From: Furfurilactobacillus entadae
GTDB lineage: Bacteria > Bacillota > Bacilli > Lactobacillales > Lactobacillaceae
Assembly: GCF_045862745.1 (NCBI RefSeq)
Contig: NZ_BQXN01000001.1
Location: forward strand, 124,001 to 188,000
Direction: 5' to 3'
DNA: 64,000 bases
Under the pieces are notes generated by a model, which had not been told where the DNA came from, made no database searches, and saw only the letters and a program-made list of their open reading frames with translations. This document shows, piece by piece, positions 26,101 through 34,272 of the stretch. Every line of letters begins with the position of its first letter. Within the stretch, counting starts at the first letter, position 1. The position numbers and the translations under genes were made by a program.

Positions 26101-26665
26101 TGAGCGATACGACTTCTTGGATCGTCAGCGAAAGGACCTCTTGACCAGTCAACAGCAATTGGAAGAAACGATGGCTGAAATGGACGGTGAGGTTTCTGTT
26201 CGCTTCAAGCAGGCATTTGACGAAGTTGCCGTGGCCTTCAGTGAGATTTTTGGTGAAATGTTTGGTGGTGGGAAGGCAGAGCTTGTCTTAACGGATCCCG
26301 CCAATATTTTGACCACAGGAATTGACATCATGGCCCAGCCCCCTGGCAAAAAGTTCCAGCGGATGAGTTTGTTATCCGGTGGTGAACGGTCATTAACGGC
26401 CATCACGCTGTTATTTGCCATTTTGGCAGTGCGGCCCGTTCCGTTCGCAATTTTGGATGAAACAGAAGCTGCTCTTGATGAAGCCAATGTTGTTCGATTT
26501 GCACGCTACCTTAGAAACTTCGGCGGTGGCACCCAGTTTATTGTGATTACTCACCGAAAGGGAACGATGGTGAATGCAAACGTCCTCTATGGGGTGACGA
26601 TGCAGGAATCTGGGGTGTCAAAGATGGTTTCCGTCTCGCTGGATGATGTCGAGAGCGTTTCATAA
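23108..26665 (+). CDS. smc: Chromosome segregation protein SMC
   Basis: This 1185-residue SMC ATPase organises the chromosome with ScpA/ScpB. The N-terminal ATPase half has GFKSFADKTKIEF and Walker A GPNGSGKSNIIEAIRW (about 32-47), with the Q-loop region LFMDTGLGRESFSIISQGR. Two long glutamine/alanine-rich coiled coils (about 170-500 and 680-1010) flank a hinge (about 515-650, GFYQGVKAIL...VTTDGQVMNASGSITGG). The C-terminal half has the signature LSGGERSLTAITLLFAI and Walker B PFAILDETEAALDEANV. Length is normal and no frameshift is seen. ftsY follows after 26 bases. Confidence 0.97.
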   Translation: MKLKTLEISGFKSFADKTKIEFMPGMTGIVGPNGSGKSNIIEAIRWVLGEQSARDLRGTKMTDVIFSGSANRKALNRAEVAITFDNSDHYLKSDFTEVQVMRRLFRNGDSQYLMNGQDCRLRDILELFMDTGLGRESFSIISQGRVEEIFNSKPEDRRSIIEEVAGVYKYKQNKDKAERELGTTRDYLNRVNDIIAELEDQLEPLAKQSSLAKDYLEQKRRFDELDQTRLVIEIRDHRLEKQTVDQRVEQVQTAVTDAEARVNDQSQTVSERKARRDELMAEKDKLQATLLRLTQEVEQLSGLQANAATRTEFQAQQVAELTARIEAAKAAQKTATAELATVTAALTAQQAEVAEVNQLVKTLSADKVEQQEARLRKRLTTLQDDYVEQMQALTTLHNERHFLTQNHERGGQQSARLDVQTEKLQTAVTDLLTQQEQLAQTQADAEQKQQALTEQVQSATNEHAKLVSDAEQAQKNWYNALGVQQRAQARAESLAALSDDHAGFYQGVKAILNQRSQFDGLIGPVADLITVSKDLTKAVETALGAQLQQLVVRDEQTARQAVAYLTKQRAGRATFLPLTTIHGRTLSQSQLDAVATMPGYVGLASQLVQAEAQISPVVDYLLGTTVIATGLPAAIEIAKAGGHRFRIVTTDGQVMNASGSITGGANRNQQAGLLSQRTEATELTAAIKKMTAELTQQEQHVAALQKAAVAKADTLKTLRQQLATATAEAQQVTGQGQLLTEQITVAKRRLEASQFEQRQQNDQAADYQTQLAANEKKTAAVTAELDALKAEQAARQVELTTLTADVSTKAAQLQEKQQWLAAATAQVTARQADQHRLQETVTAQTAQLNADQHRLTVVTDQQTAQGKDKRSTAEQLADAQKKQQTTSDRLTQTETELTGIVEMVAATEQDLERAQGLQQSALREMNDLRATQSRLATLLDGALTRLSETYHVSFDDAQVDLSDADLDDIKKQLKLLKLGLDELGDVNIGAIEEYERVSERYDFLDRQRKDLLTSQQQLEETMAEMDGEVSVRFKQAFDEVAVAFSEIFGEMFGGGKAELVLTDPANILTTGIDIMAQPPGKKFQRMSLLSGGERSLTAITLLFAILAVRPVPFAILDETEAALDEANVVRFARYLRNFGGGTQFIVITHRKGTMVNANVLYGVTMQESGVSKMVSVSLDDVESVS

Positions 26666-26691
26666 CAAGAAAACAAAGTGGGTGAAGCATA

Positions 26692-28128
26692 ATGGGATTA
26701 TTTGATATTTTCCGGCGGCGTAACGCTGCGGAAAAAGCAGCAACGAGCGCGGCTGAATCCTCACAAGCTGCCAGTGAAGCAGAATCAGCGACAAGTGTGG
26801 TCAGTGAGTCAGCTTCCGTTACCAGTAGCGTCAGTGAAGTCACTGAAGAACCGCACAGTGAAACCATAGCGACGTCAGCGACACCGGTTGTTGAACAATC
26901 AGCAGCTGAAGAACTAGTGAGTGAACCGGCCTCGGCCGCAACGAGTGCGAGCGAAGGGGTCACGGAGAGCCAGGCGGCAATGGATGATGTTGTCATGTCC
27001 GCGGGTGCAACGGAGGCAAGTCCATCGCAGGTAAGCCAGGCGGCCACGAGTAGTGCAACGTCCGCGGCACCAGCACCGACTTCTGACGCCGCGGTGAGTG
27101 CCGAACCAACGAGTGAAGCAGCCCCAACGTCGACGGAAGTGGACAATGACGAAGCGGCAGACGAAACTGCCACGCCTGAACCGGCACAAAAGAGCGATAG
27201 TGAGCTGTATGATAAGGGATTAGAAAAGTCACGCCAAACGTTTGGTGACCGGTTAAACGCCTTTTTGGCCAACTTCCGCCACGTGGATGAAGACTTCTTT
27301 GATGATTTAGAGGAAACGTTGATTGGCGCTGACGTTGGCTTTAATACGGCCGTCACGATCACGGATGAACTCCGCGACGAAGTTAAACTCCAACATGCGA
27401 AGAAACAGCAAGACGTTGAAAACGTCATCGTTGAAAAACTTGTTAACCTGTATGATCAAGAGGGTAACGGGGAAGATAATTCGATGCACATGGCAGCCAG
27501 TGGCCCGACGGTGATCTTCTTCGTTGGGGTCAACGGTGTGGGGAAGACCACGACCGTTGGTAAAATGGCCAACATGTATAAACAACAAGGTAAATCTGTT
27601 TTGCTTGCCGCGGCTGATACGTTTAGAGCTGGTGCCATTGAACAGCTCCAGGTGTGGGGCAAACGTGACGGGGTTCCAGTGGTGGCCCTGCCTGAAAAGA
27701 GTGATCCTGCTGCTGTCGTATATGACGCAGTGCAACGGGCCAAGGCAGAAAACGTCGACATCTTGATGGTTGATACCGCTGGGCGGCTTCAGAACAAGGT
27801 CAACTTAATGAACGAACTGGCAAAAATGAAGCGGGTGTTGGCGCGTGAAATTCCAGACGCACCGCATGAAGTGTTGCTGGTTCTTGACGCCACAACGGGT
27901 CAAAATGCGCTCAATCAGGCAAAGACGTTTGGTGAAGCGACGGACGTAACTGGAATCGTGTTGACGAAGCTCGATGGAACCGCTAAGGGGGGCATCGTGC
28001 TTGCCATTCGTAACGAAATGCACCTTCCCGTGAAGTTTGTTGGGTTGGGTGAACAGGTTGCGGATCTACGACCGTTTGATCCAAATGAATTTGTTTACGG
28101 CTTATTTAAGGGCCTGATTAAGGAATAA
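26692..28128 (+). CDS. ftsY: Signal recognition particle receptor FtsY
   Basis: This 478-residue GTPase docks SRP-bound ribosomes at the membrane. Residues about 15-170 are a low-complexity Ala/Ser/Glu/Thr/Val-rich acidic A domain that is highly variable. The N domain follows (GLEKSRQTFGDRLNAFLANF...). The G domain has FVGVNGVGKTTTVGKMANM (G1, about 280), DTFRAGAIEQLQVWGKR, VDTAGRLQNKVNLMNEL, TTGQNALNQAKTF and LTKLDGTAKGG. Its end FVGLGEQVADLRPFDPNEFVYGLF is diagnostic of FtsY. It is the last gene of rnc-smc-ftsY and ends at a strong terminator. The usual next genes ylxM-ffh are displaced by 5.8 kb. Confidence 0.97.
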   Translation: MGLFDIFRRRNAAEKAATSAAESSQAASEAESATSVVSESASVTSSVSEVTEEPHSETIATSATPVVEQSAAEELVSEPASAATSASEGVTESQAAMDDVVMSAGATEASPSQVSQAATSSATSAAPAPTSDAAVSAEPTSEAAPTSTEVDNDEAADETATPEPAQKSDSELYDKGLEKSRQTFGDRLNAFLANFRHVDEDFFDDLEETLIGADVGFNTAVTITDELRDEVKLQHAKKQQDVENVIVEKLVNLYDQEGNGEDNSMHMAASGPTVIFFVGVNGVGKTTTVGKMANMYKQQGKSVLLAAADTFRAGAIEQLQVWGKRDGVPVVALPEKSDPAAVVYDAVQRAKAENVDILMVDTAGRLQNKVNLMNELAKMKRVLAREIPDAPHEVLLVLDATTGQNALNQAKTFGEATDVTGIVLTKLDGTAKGGIVLAIRNEMHLPVKFVGLGEQVADLRPFDPNEFVYGLFKGLIKE

Positions 28129-28142
28129 CGTAAAAATTTAGG

Positions 28143-28196
28143 CAAACAAAAATGACTGGCTTTCCATGATTGTGGGAAGCCAGTCATTTTTGTTTG
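28143..28196. terminator. Bidirectional terminator between ftsY and GNAT gene
   Basis: A 20-base perfect arm (CAAACAAAAATGACTGGCTT, 28143-28162) and its complement at 28177-28196 flank a short loop. T-runs are present in both directions. Confidence 0.92.
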
Positions 28197-28206
28197 GTGA
28201 GATAGG

Positions 28207-28752
28207 TTAAACAGTGGTGCTCAACTGGGGCCGTGTGACCAGTTGTTCATAAACATAACTGGTTTCGTTGACGCGATACACACCATGAATTTCACCGACT
28301 TTAGTGAAACCCATCTTACTTAATAAATGTTGCATCGGTTTATTATCCTGATGCGTATCGATCCGCAAGCTTTCGATGTGCGGATACTCTGCCTCAACGT
28401 GGGCAATCAAGCCTTCAAACATGGTGGATGCGTAGCCCTTGCCGGCGTGATCAGAATGAATGGCAACCCGGTGAATGGTCAGGTAGGCGGTGGTTTCTTT
28501 CAACCAGTTACCCTGCAAATTAGCGTATGAATCGTCGGGAGCTGGCATCACAGTGACGGTGCCGATGGTTTCTTCGTCGTCAGAGGATAAGAGGTAGGCA
28601 TAGCCGTGGTCGATGTCTTGTCGGATGTGTTCAGGAGCCGGATATTCACCCTGCCATTGGTCAATTCCTGATTCAGCAAGCTGGTTACGGCCGTCACTTA
28701 AAATGGCCATAACGGTGTCAAATTCTTCAAGTGTTGCGCGATGAAATTTCAT
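28207..28752 (-). CDS. GNAT family N-acetyltransferase
   Basis: This 181-residue cytosolic protein has the GNAT acetyl-CoA fold. It opens MKFHRATLEEFDTVMAIL. The core strand/helix with the acetyl-CoA loop is VAIHSDHAGKGYASTMFEGLI (a Q/RxxGxG/A-type motif in the form HAGKGYA), followed by SLRIDTHQDNKPMQHLLSKMGFTKVGEIHGVYR. This IDTHxxNxxMqhll pattern is common in lactobacillar acetyltransferases acting on small molecules or protein N-termini; the substrate is unknown. An AGGAGATTGC site precedes the ATG. It is the first gene of the second accessory block. Confidence 0.88.
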   Translation of the reverse strand: MKFHRATLEEFDTVMAILSDGRNQLAESGIDQWQGEYPAPEHIRQDIDHGYAYLLSSDDEETIGTVTVMPAPDDSYANLQGNWLKETTAYLTIHRVAIHSDHAGKGYASTMFEGLIAHVEAEYPHIESLRIDTHQDNKPMQHLLSKMGFTKVGEIHGVYRVNETSYVYEQLVTRPQLSTTV

Positions 28753-28799
28753 AAAGCAATCTCCTAATTCATGTAAGGTTACACACGATCAAAGCCGTG

Positions 28800-29399
28800 C
28801 TATTCAATAAAACGGTCGCCATCTTTTGGGGTATCATACCCATTCATGCCGATTTGAATGGCGATAATGAGTAATTGCATTGCTGGGCAAAAAATGAGGG
28901 CCAGGACCATGGCACCAATGACAATAAAAAATGTCTGCCACTTGGTTGCCCGGCGGTAGACGTTTGTCGCGCGAATGTCCGTCGCAGCTTTGTGATAGCC
29001 GTATTTGTCATTTTCATTGACGATGGTGTGACTTAAAACAATGTACGAACTAAACCACAGGAAGTACACCAAACTGTAAAATAATTCTGGTCCGCGGGCG
29101 TTGATTCCTTCACCGACCCACGCCGTTGCAACGGGAATAAATGAGGTTGTAAAGAGCCAAAAGTTGTTTGACCAGTAGATCCGTTTGGTAATTCGCTTGG
29201 TTTTGCCAAACATATAATGATGGTTATACCAGGCGACCCCAATCATGAGGTAGCCGACCGCATAAACAATTAGGTGCGGTAATTCGTGGTAGATGGCGCT
29301 AAATTTGAGTGACGATGGTGTTTTAAATTCTAGCAACATGATGGTTAGAATCACGGCAAGTACGGCGTCTGTAAATGCCTCGACACGACTTTTATTCAT
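28800..29399 (-). CDS. TMEM175-like (DUF1211) membrane protein
   Basis: This integral membrane protein of about 199 residues resembles the TMEM175 family of potassium-permeable channels. The hallmark of the first helix is RVEAFTDAVLAVILTIMLLEF, a variant of the RxxAFSDxVxAIxxTxxxLE filter motif. Further helices are at about 45-65, 75-95, 105-125 and 150-175. The bacterial family has about 200 residues with six helices, so the length fits. An in-frame TTG at 29426 exists, but its codons contain the GAGGAGG ribosome site, so ATG 29399 is preferred although the spacing is long (14 bases). Channel activity in bacteria is established for some members only. Confidence 0.8.
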   Translation of the reverse strand: MNKSRVEAFTDAVLAVILTIMLLEFKTPSSLKFSAIYHELPHLIVYAVGYLMIGVAWYNHHYMFGKTKRITKRIYWSNNFWLFTTSFIPVATAWVGEGINARGPELFYSLVYFLWFSSYIVLSHTIVNENDKYGYHKAATDIRATNVYRRATKWQTFFIVIGAMVLALIFCPAMQLLIIAIQIGMNGYDTPKDGDRFIE

Positions 29400-29568
29400 G
29401 TGGGTTAAGATAGCCTCCTCGAACAAGTTTTAAAAACTAGCAAGTACACAATATGATAGCTGAAAACACGCAAAAAAGACAGTCCGGAAGTGATGAATTT
29501 ATGTGCTGTGAATCGTTATGGAAACAATCGTTCAACCAAATTATTGCTGATGGGAAACATTTACTTTA

Positions 29569-29597
29569 TTGACGAAATTAGTTGTGGGTGAAATAAT
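29569..29597 (+). promoter_or_regulatory. Promoter of the DUF805 gene
   Basis: TTGACG (29569-29574), 17 bases and AATAAT (29592-29597) lie 35 bases before the ATG. Confidence 0.55.
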
Positions 29598-29631
29598 GGG
29601 AGACAACCTAGTTATGAAAGGATGATGACCT

Positions 29632-30030
29632 ATGTGGCAAGCATATAAGGAATTTTGGTCGCATTATGCGGATTTTGTTGGCGTTAGTAATCGACCCCAA
29701 TATTGGTTTGTTTATTTAATTAATGCGGTGATTGAAGTGGTGTTGATGGGGACCGTGGTCTGGATGGCATTTTTATCAAACGATGGTCATTACTCAACGC
29801 CTGAATTAACGGTAACGGGGATTGCACTTGTCCTGTTATTTTTGTATAGCGCCGCAGCACTGGTGCCAGCACTCGCGTTGTCTGTTCGTCGCTTACGGGA
29901 TGCGGGCTTTCACTGGGCACTGATTTTTATCATGTTGGTCCCATACATCGGGTGGATTCCGTTGGTGATTTTGCATTGCTTCCCAACGGGTGCCGGGGTG
30001 TACACGCCAGTAGAGACAACGAAACATTAG
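29632..30030 (+). CDS. DUF805 family membrane protein
   Basis: This 132-residue protein has the DUF805 pattern: an N-terminal WQAYKEFWSHYADFVGVSNRPQYW amphipathic segment, membrane helices at about 28-50, 62-85 and 98-118, and the signature ALALSVRRLRDAGFHWAL before the last helix. DUF805 proteins are small inner-membrane proteins of unknown function, often linked to stress responses. GAAAGGATGATG precedes the ATG. It is monocistronic, with its own promoter and terminator. Confidence 0.88.
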   Translation: MWQAYKEFWSHYADFVGVSNRPQYWFVYLINAVIEVVLMGTVVWMAFLSNDGHYSTPELTVTGIALVLLFLYSAAALVPALALSVRRLRDAGFHWALIFIMLVPYIGWIPLVILHCFPTGAGVYTPVETTKH

Positions 30031-30082
30031 TCAACCGCTGTGAATTGTTAATGAGCCATTTAGTGGCATAATGTACTAACGT

Positions 30083-30138
30083 AAATTGGCAGTTAGTTGG
30101 TCCCTAATCGGGGGGCATCAACTAACTGCCAATTTTTT
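30083..30138. terminator. Terminator after DUF805 gene
   Basis: AAATTGGCAGTTAGTTG (30083-30099) pairs perfectly with 30119-30135, and a T-run continues from the 3' arm. Confidence 0.9.
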
Positions 30139-30182
30139 ATTGCTGGGTATGTGCATTGGATGAATCTAAGTCAAACAATTAC

Positions 30183-31841
30183 TTACAGCTGTTTCCGTAG
30201 AAATGCGACGGCTAATCCAAGGAGATTCAAGAAGATCGCACCGCAGCTAAGGGCAAAGAAAAGCGTTTGTGAACGGGGTGCGTGAGAAGAAATGGTAACC
30301 TGATTATTGCCTTTTTTAAGCGCCAGCTTCATATTGTGCGGCTCTTGGCTTCGTTGAGCGTGGCCGTTAACGGTAATGTCATACGGAACACCACGGTACT
30401 TTGCAATCATAAGGTTCGTGTTTTGAGACCGGTTAGAAGTGATTTGATAGGTAATCTGATTGAAGGAACTGTGGTAATGGCGAATGGTTACGCCCTTAGA
30501 ACACTTCAATGCCGATTTTTTAGTACCATGATGAATGACTGCTGGTTTGTAGTCTGACGCATTTGCATTTTTATGGTTAATGATTTCTGAGTAGGCATTA
30601 ACCGTAAAGGGTGTTTTACCCGCATCAAGGTTACTAGGATTTGAATAATCCCTTTCATATTGAAAAACTGAGACAACTGCGAGAATCATCAGAATAGAAG
30701 TAAAAATTAAAATGGGCTTAACGGGCGTTTTATTTTCAATCCAGTAGGTCAATAAGGCAACGGTCAATAAAAGTGCCGCTAAACCTAACGCCCGGCCCAC
30801 AAATTGGAACTGAGCAAAGATGGTGTGACGAAGGAGAAACCACGGCCACCAACTGAACGTTAAAACAACAACACCCCCAGTCGCTAAACTCCATTTAGGC
30901 CACCGTAAGGAAGTGCCGGTTTTAGTTGTAAGGGCCCGATAGACTAACCAAATGAGGGCAATCGTGCAGATGAGGCCGAGACTCCACGCGTATGCGTTTT
31001 CGTATATTGAGTTATTAATAAGACTGTTAAAGACCGTTGTTGGAAGAGCGGCTACGGTGTAGCTAGAGGGCGGGAGGATCTTATTTTGAAGTGATAACGT
31101 AACGATGTTGGCTAAGGCAAGCGATGCACTTAGTCCTGACAGCACAGCAGCAAGACCGAACTGGCAAACTTCGGCCAGGTGAACTTGGCGGTGAAAAAGC
31201 CGCCAGATTTCTGCTAGTGCAACGAGTAAGACTGTGGCAAAAAGTGATAAGACGTGACTGTTAGCGATTGCACCCATGCCGAGCGCTAACCAAAGCCAGC
31301 CACGACGATTATGTTGCCAAATGGTCCAACAACCAAGGAGGACAATTGGGAAAAAAGCGTAAGCCAGCGCTTCACCTAAGGAGCTCCGGGCATAAAGGAG
31401 AATGAGATGATAGCCGTTAAAGAGGTAAACGCTCATCCCAGCCCAGCGATAAATCCGGTTGGTTGTCAGTGAACGGGCAAGGCAGTAAGCAGTGATCCCA
31501 GTTAAAAAATTAAGTAAGAAGAGCCCTGCAACCCATGCGTGAACGGGATTTGCGATAAAAAATCTTGGAACGGCAAATAAAAGGAGCGTTAGCCAGGGGT
31601 ACATGCCAGAGACCGCGGTTAAGGCCTGATCAAGCCCAATGAAAGAAACAAGTGGCGGGAGCTGACCATGATGAAAGGCTTGGCTAATTGACTCGATTCG
31701 ACTTAGGTGAATTGACCCATCCCACGAAAGCTTGAAGGGAACGTGTAGAAAAGCGGGAAGCGTTAAAATAATTGTGCTTAAGAAAATGAGGCCGGTGGTT
31801 AAAATAATGGAGCGCCACCGGGAGTGGTCCGTAGACGTCAT
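30183..31841 (-). CDS. Large polytopic membrane protein (YfhO/PTPS-related, GT-C-like)
   Basis: This 552-residue protein has about 11-12 predicted membrane helices. After the first helix comes an extracytoplasmic loop with LSWDGSIHLSRIESISQAFHHG, the D-x-x-x-H arrangement seen in GT-C-fold glycosyltransferases and YfhO or PTPS-related membrane proteins. Later there is YARSSLGEALAYAFFPIVLLG, a pattern also found in those families. The last about 130 residues form a beta-rich extracytoplasmic domain, followed by a final helix and LRKQL. It might transfer a sugar from a lipid donor onto an envelope polymer, but no acceptor or partner gene is adjacent. It has its own promoter and AAGGAG site. The composition looks more AT-rich than its neighbours. 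Confidence 0.6.
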   Translation of the reverse strand: MTSTDHSRWRSIILTTGLIFLSTIILTLPAFLHVPFKLSWDGSIHLSRIESISQAFHHGQLPPLVSFIGLDQALTAVSGMYPWLTLLLFAVPRFFIANPVHAWVAGLFLLNFLTGITAYCLARSLTTNRIYRWAGMSVYLFNGYHLILLYARSSLGEALAYAFFPIVLLGCWTIWQHNRRGWLWLALGMGAIANSHVLSLFATVLLVALAEIWRLFHRQVHLAEVCQFGLAAVLSGLSASLALANIVTLSLQNKILPPSSYTVAALPTTVFNSLINNSIYENAYAWSLGLICTIALIWLVYRALTTKTGTSLRWPKWSLATGGVVVLTFSWWPWFLLRHTIFAQFQFVGRALGLAALLLTVALLTYWIENKTPVKPILIFTSILMILAVVSVFQYERDYSNPSNLDAGKTPFTVNAYSEIINHKNANASDYKPAVIHHGTKKSALKCSKGVTIRHYHSSFNQITYQITSNRSQNTNLMIAKYRGVPYDITVNGHAQRSQEPHNMKLALKKGNNQVTISSHAPRSQTLFFALSCGAIFLNLLGLAVAFLRKQL

Positions 31842-32176
31842 TCGAAAATCTCCTTAAATTTAAAGCTAATCGCTTTTTTTGAAATATTTGGCTAAATGAG
31901 TTTTGCTTGTAAGTTAAATCCTCTGTGATTATAAAATAATGTTGATGGTGGTTCAAGCAATCAATCTACCTGAGTGATTTTTTTAATTTTACCAAAATGC
32001 CTTTGCAACAAGGAAAAATGTTAATCCAATAAAATATAAACGATTTTATAATAATTTAATCTTGATTCTTTGATAAAATAAATCTAAACAATAACGATGA
32101 TCGATGGGCGGAAATGTTTACGATTCGTGATGTGATTATGTCTGCTGTTTTTAAGCTTGTGACGGTTTTAAGCGAC
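31842..32176. other. AT-rich intergenic region without a gene
   Basis: The 386 bases between the polytopic membrane protein and the GadC-like gene hold no supportable reading frame. They contain the minus-strand promoter at 31928-31956 and, at the right end, the GadC-like terminator. The rest is strongly AT-rich with no repeat that I could identify. Confidence 0.6.
31928..31956 (-). promoter_or_regulatory. Promoter of the polytopic membrane protein gene
   Basis: On the minus strand TTGAAC (31956-31951), 17 bases and a perfect TATAAT (31933-31928) lie about 87 bases before the start codon. Confidence 0.7.
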
Positions 32177-32210
32177 AAAAAAGCCGCGAAAGCAATTTTT
32201 GCTTTCGCGG
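32177..32210 (-). terminator. Terminator of the GadC-like gene
   Basis: CCGCGAAAGCAA (32184-32195) pairs with TTGCTTTCGCGG (32199-32210). On the minus strand it is followed by CTTTTTT. Confidence 0.9.
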
Positions 32211-32227
32211 TAATTCCCGTGACTTCG

Positions 32228-33733
32228 TTATTGTTTAGGTTCATTTGGTTCAATCGTATGTTCACCACGTCCTTGAATTTGGGTAAACTTAGGGACTTCG
32301 TCATGGCGTAAATGGCGAACGTGCCAAGAACGGGTGACGTGACCCGTTTGCCGACGACTGTAAATAAATAGTGTTGCAGCGAGGACAATAAGAAAGAACC
32401 CACCCATCATGGCCGCGTACACGGGTTTGGTAATGGTTGTGCTACTAGTGGGTAGAAAAGTTGATCCAAAGACCAGTAGTGAACTGATCAATCCAAGGCC
32501 GCCAATAACAAGTTCGCTGCCAAAGCCACCGGGCACCTTAAACGTCGCCGTTGTAAACTGACGTTTTAACGAGAGCCGCAAAAAGGCTGTAAACATCAGA
32601 ATGTACATCACTAAGTACAGCATAACCGTTAACGACATCGCCATTGAAAAGGCGGCGTTATTTCCGCCAAACCCAACGGTCAGGACGAGACCAATGAGGG
32701 TTACTAGAGCTCCCTGAAGGATGACAAGGCGAACGGGGACCTGATCTTTGTTGACGGTACTAAACCACGGCGAGAGGATGTTATCTTCCGCAGTGACAAG
32801 CAGTGATTTAACGGGACCAACGATCCATGAGCTGATTTCACCCAGCATTCCGACGGCCATTAAGAGGCCGAGCCCCTTTACGACAAGGCTTAGTGGTTGG
32901 CTTGTAATAATGTTGATCATTTTGGCAATGGCCTGAATTACCCCCTGGTTCAAGGATAATTCACGTGCAGGGACAACGGCGGCAACGGAAAGGCCACCAA
33001 ATGAGTCAAGCACAATGGCAAACACGACCAACACAAGCATGATCAATGGATAGTTTCGGGCCGGTCGCTTGAGGTCCATGATGTAGGAAGCCGAGGCTTC
33101 AATGCCGGTAAAGGCAAGAATGTACGGCACAATGGTTGTTAATGAGACACTGTGGCTGAGCGTGGTGACGTTACTGCTGATACTAGTTGTAAATTGAAGT
33201 GGATGCCCTTGAAGGAGGTAGGCGATCCCAAGTCCTAACAAAATGAACGCCGGTAGCACGATTCCAAGCATAAACGTCCATTTGACGATGCGGTCCGTTC
33301 CGTTGATGCCCCGAAGCTGGCCCGCGGTCATGACCCAATAAATGAAGATAAATAATGCAAATTTAAGCCAAGGGTTTGTGTTTAAACTGGGAATCCCGAC
33401 GGCATAGGCTAAAACCCCAATGACAAAATAAATCATCGTAATAAAATTAACGGTGATCTGAAGCCATTGAAAGAAAATGGCAATGAACCCAGCCCGCTGA
33501 CCAAGCCCACCCTTGACCCAGGTATAGACACCACCATCGTGCCAACCGGGGACGGTGGCCATTTGAGCAGCGACAAGGGCAACAGGCAGGAACCAAAGAA
33601 GTCCAGCAGCCACCAGGAAAAAGGTTGCTAACAGGCCAGACTGTGCAAATGCGGGATACTCATCGGCTGACATGAGCATGGCAGCAGTGAGCGTAAAAAA
33701 GCCAAAGGCACTAAGCGTCGGTTGTGATTTCAT
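32228..33733 (-). CDS. GadC-like APC superfamily amino acid antiporter
   Basis: This 501-residue permease has 12 predicted helices of the glutamate:GABA antiporter type. It opens FGFFTLTAAMLMSADEYPAFA, then has FLPVALVAAQMATVPGWHDGGVYTWVKGGLG, IVPYILAFTGIEASASYIMDLKRPARNYP and, in helix 8-9, MLGEISSWIVGPVKSLL. The C-terminal tail of about 40 residues after the last helix is rich in His and Arg (HVTRSWHVRHLRHDEVPKF). This is like the pH-gated C-plug of GadC. Such antiporters exchange an amino acid for its decarboxylation product and consume protons. No decarboxylase gene is in the window, so the substrate is open. Confidence 0.78.
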   Translation of the reverse strand: MKSQPTLSAFGFFTLTAAMLMSADEYPAFAQSGLLATFFLVAAGLLWFLPVALVAAQMATVPGWHDGGVYTWVKGGLGQRAGFIAIFFQWLQITVNFITMIYFVIGVLAYAVGIPSLNTNPWLKFALFIFIYWVMTAGQLRGINGTDRIVKWTFMLGIVLPAFILLGLGIAYLLQGHPLQFTTSISSNVTTLSHSVSLTTIVPYILAFTGIEASASYIMDLKRPARNYPLIMLVLVVFAIVLDSFGGLSVAAVVPARELSLNQGVIQAIAKMINIITSQPLSLVVKGLGLLMAVGMLGEISSWIVGPVKSLLVTAEDNILSPWFSTVNKDQVPVRLVILQGALVTLIGLVLTVGFGGNNAAFSMAMSLTVMLYLVMYILMFTAFLRLSLKRQFTTATFKVPGGFGSELVIGGLGLISSLLVFGSTFLPTSSTTITKPVYAAMMGGFFLIVLAATLFIYSRRQTGHVTRSWHVRHLRHDEVPKFTQIQGRGEHTIEPNEPKQ

Positions 33734-33887
33734 GAGGCATACCTCGAATTTGTTTGATGTGTACTTCTAACGTATCACGATTGGTTAAAAAGGGCTACCT
33801 TATCCATTGCAATCGGTTTTTCTTAGTGTTCAAGCCGCAAGCAAAATGTTAAAATACCAAGGTATCGGTTATGATAAGGATGATTAC

Positions 33888-34235
33888 ATGGAAATTGCAA
33901 AGAACGATCGGATCAACTCACTCTTTGAGTTTTATGAGCCGTTGTTAACAGATAAACAGAAATCATACATTGAACAATACTATGGTGATGACTATTCACT
34001 GGGCGAAATTGCAGAGAACTTTTCGGTGAGTCGCCAGGCCGTTTACGATAACATCAAACGGACTGAGAAGATATTGGAAGGCTATGAAACAAAGCTTCAT
34101 CTGTATGCCGATTTTTTAAAACGAAATCAGGATGCTGATGCCATCGCCGTGTACGTTAGCACCCACTATCCGACAGATAAGCTGTTAGCACAATTAGTGG
34201 AGCACCTTGAATTAACGGACAGTGAAGCTGAATAA
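33888..34235 (+). CDS. ylxM: SRP-associated DNA/RNA-binding protein YlxM
   Basis: This 115-residue helical protein always precedes ffh in Firmicutes. It shows MEIAKNDRINSLFEFYEPLLTDKQ, then a sigma-70 region 4-like helix-turn-helix (YSLGEIAENFSVSRQAVYDNIKRTEKIL). It binds and modulates SRP in streptococci. An in-frame upstream start at 33807 would add 27 residues, but ATG 33888 has AAGGATGA placed upstream and gives the family's usual length of about 110. It is co-transcribed with ffh. Confidence 0.93.
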   Translation: MEIAKNDRINSLFEFYEPLLTDKQKSYIEQYYGDDYSLGEIAENFSVSRQAVYDNIKRTEKILEGYETKLHLYADFLKRNQDADAIAVYVSTHYPTDKLLAQLVEHLELTDSEAE

Positions 34236-34272
34236 AAGCAATTAATAAGTTAGTTTATTGGAGGAATGACGC

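Noticed and set aside
26547..27428. Minus-strand frame of 293 codons opposite the smc end and ftsY start
   Set aside because: It mirrors the Ala/Ser-rich repeat coding of FtsY, overlaps two certain genes and has no ribosome site or family features.
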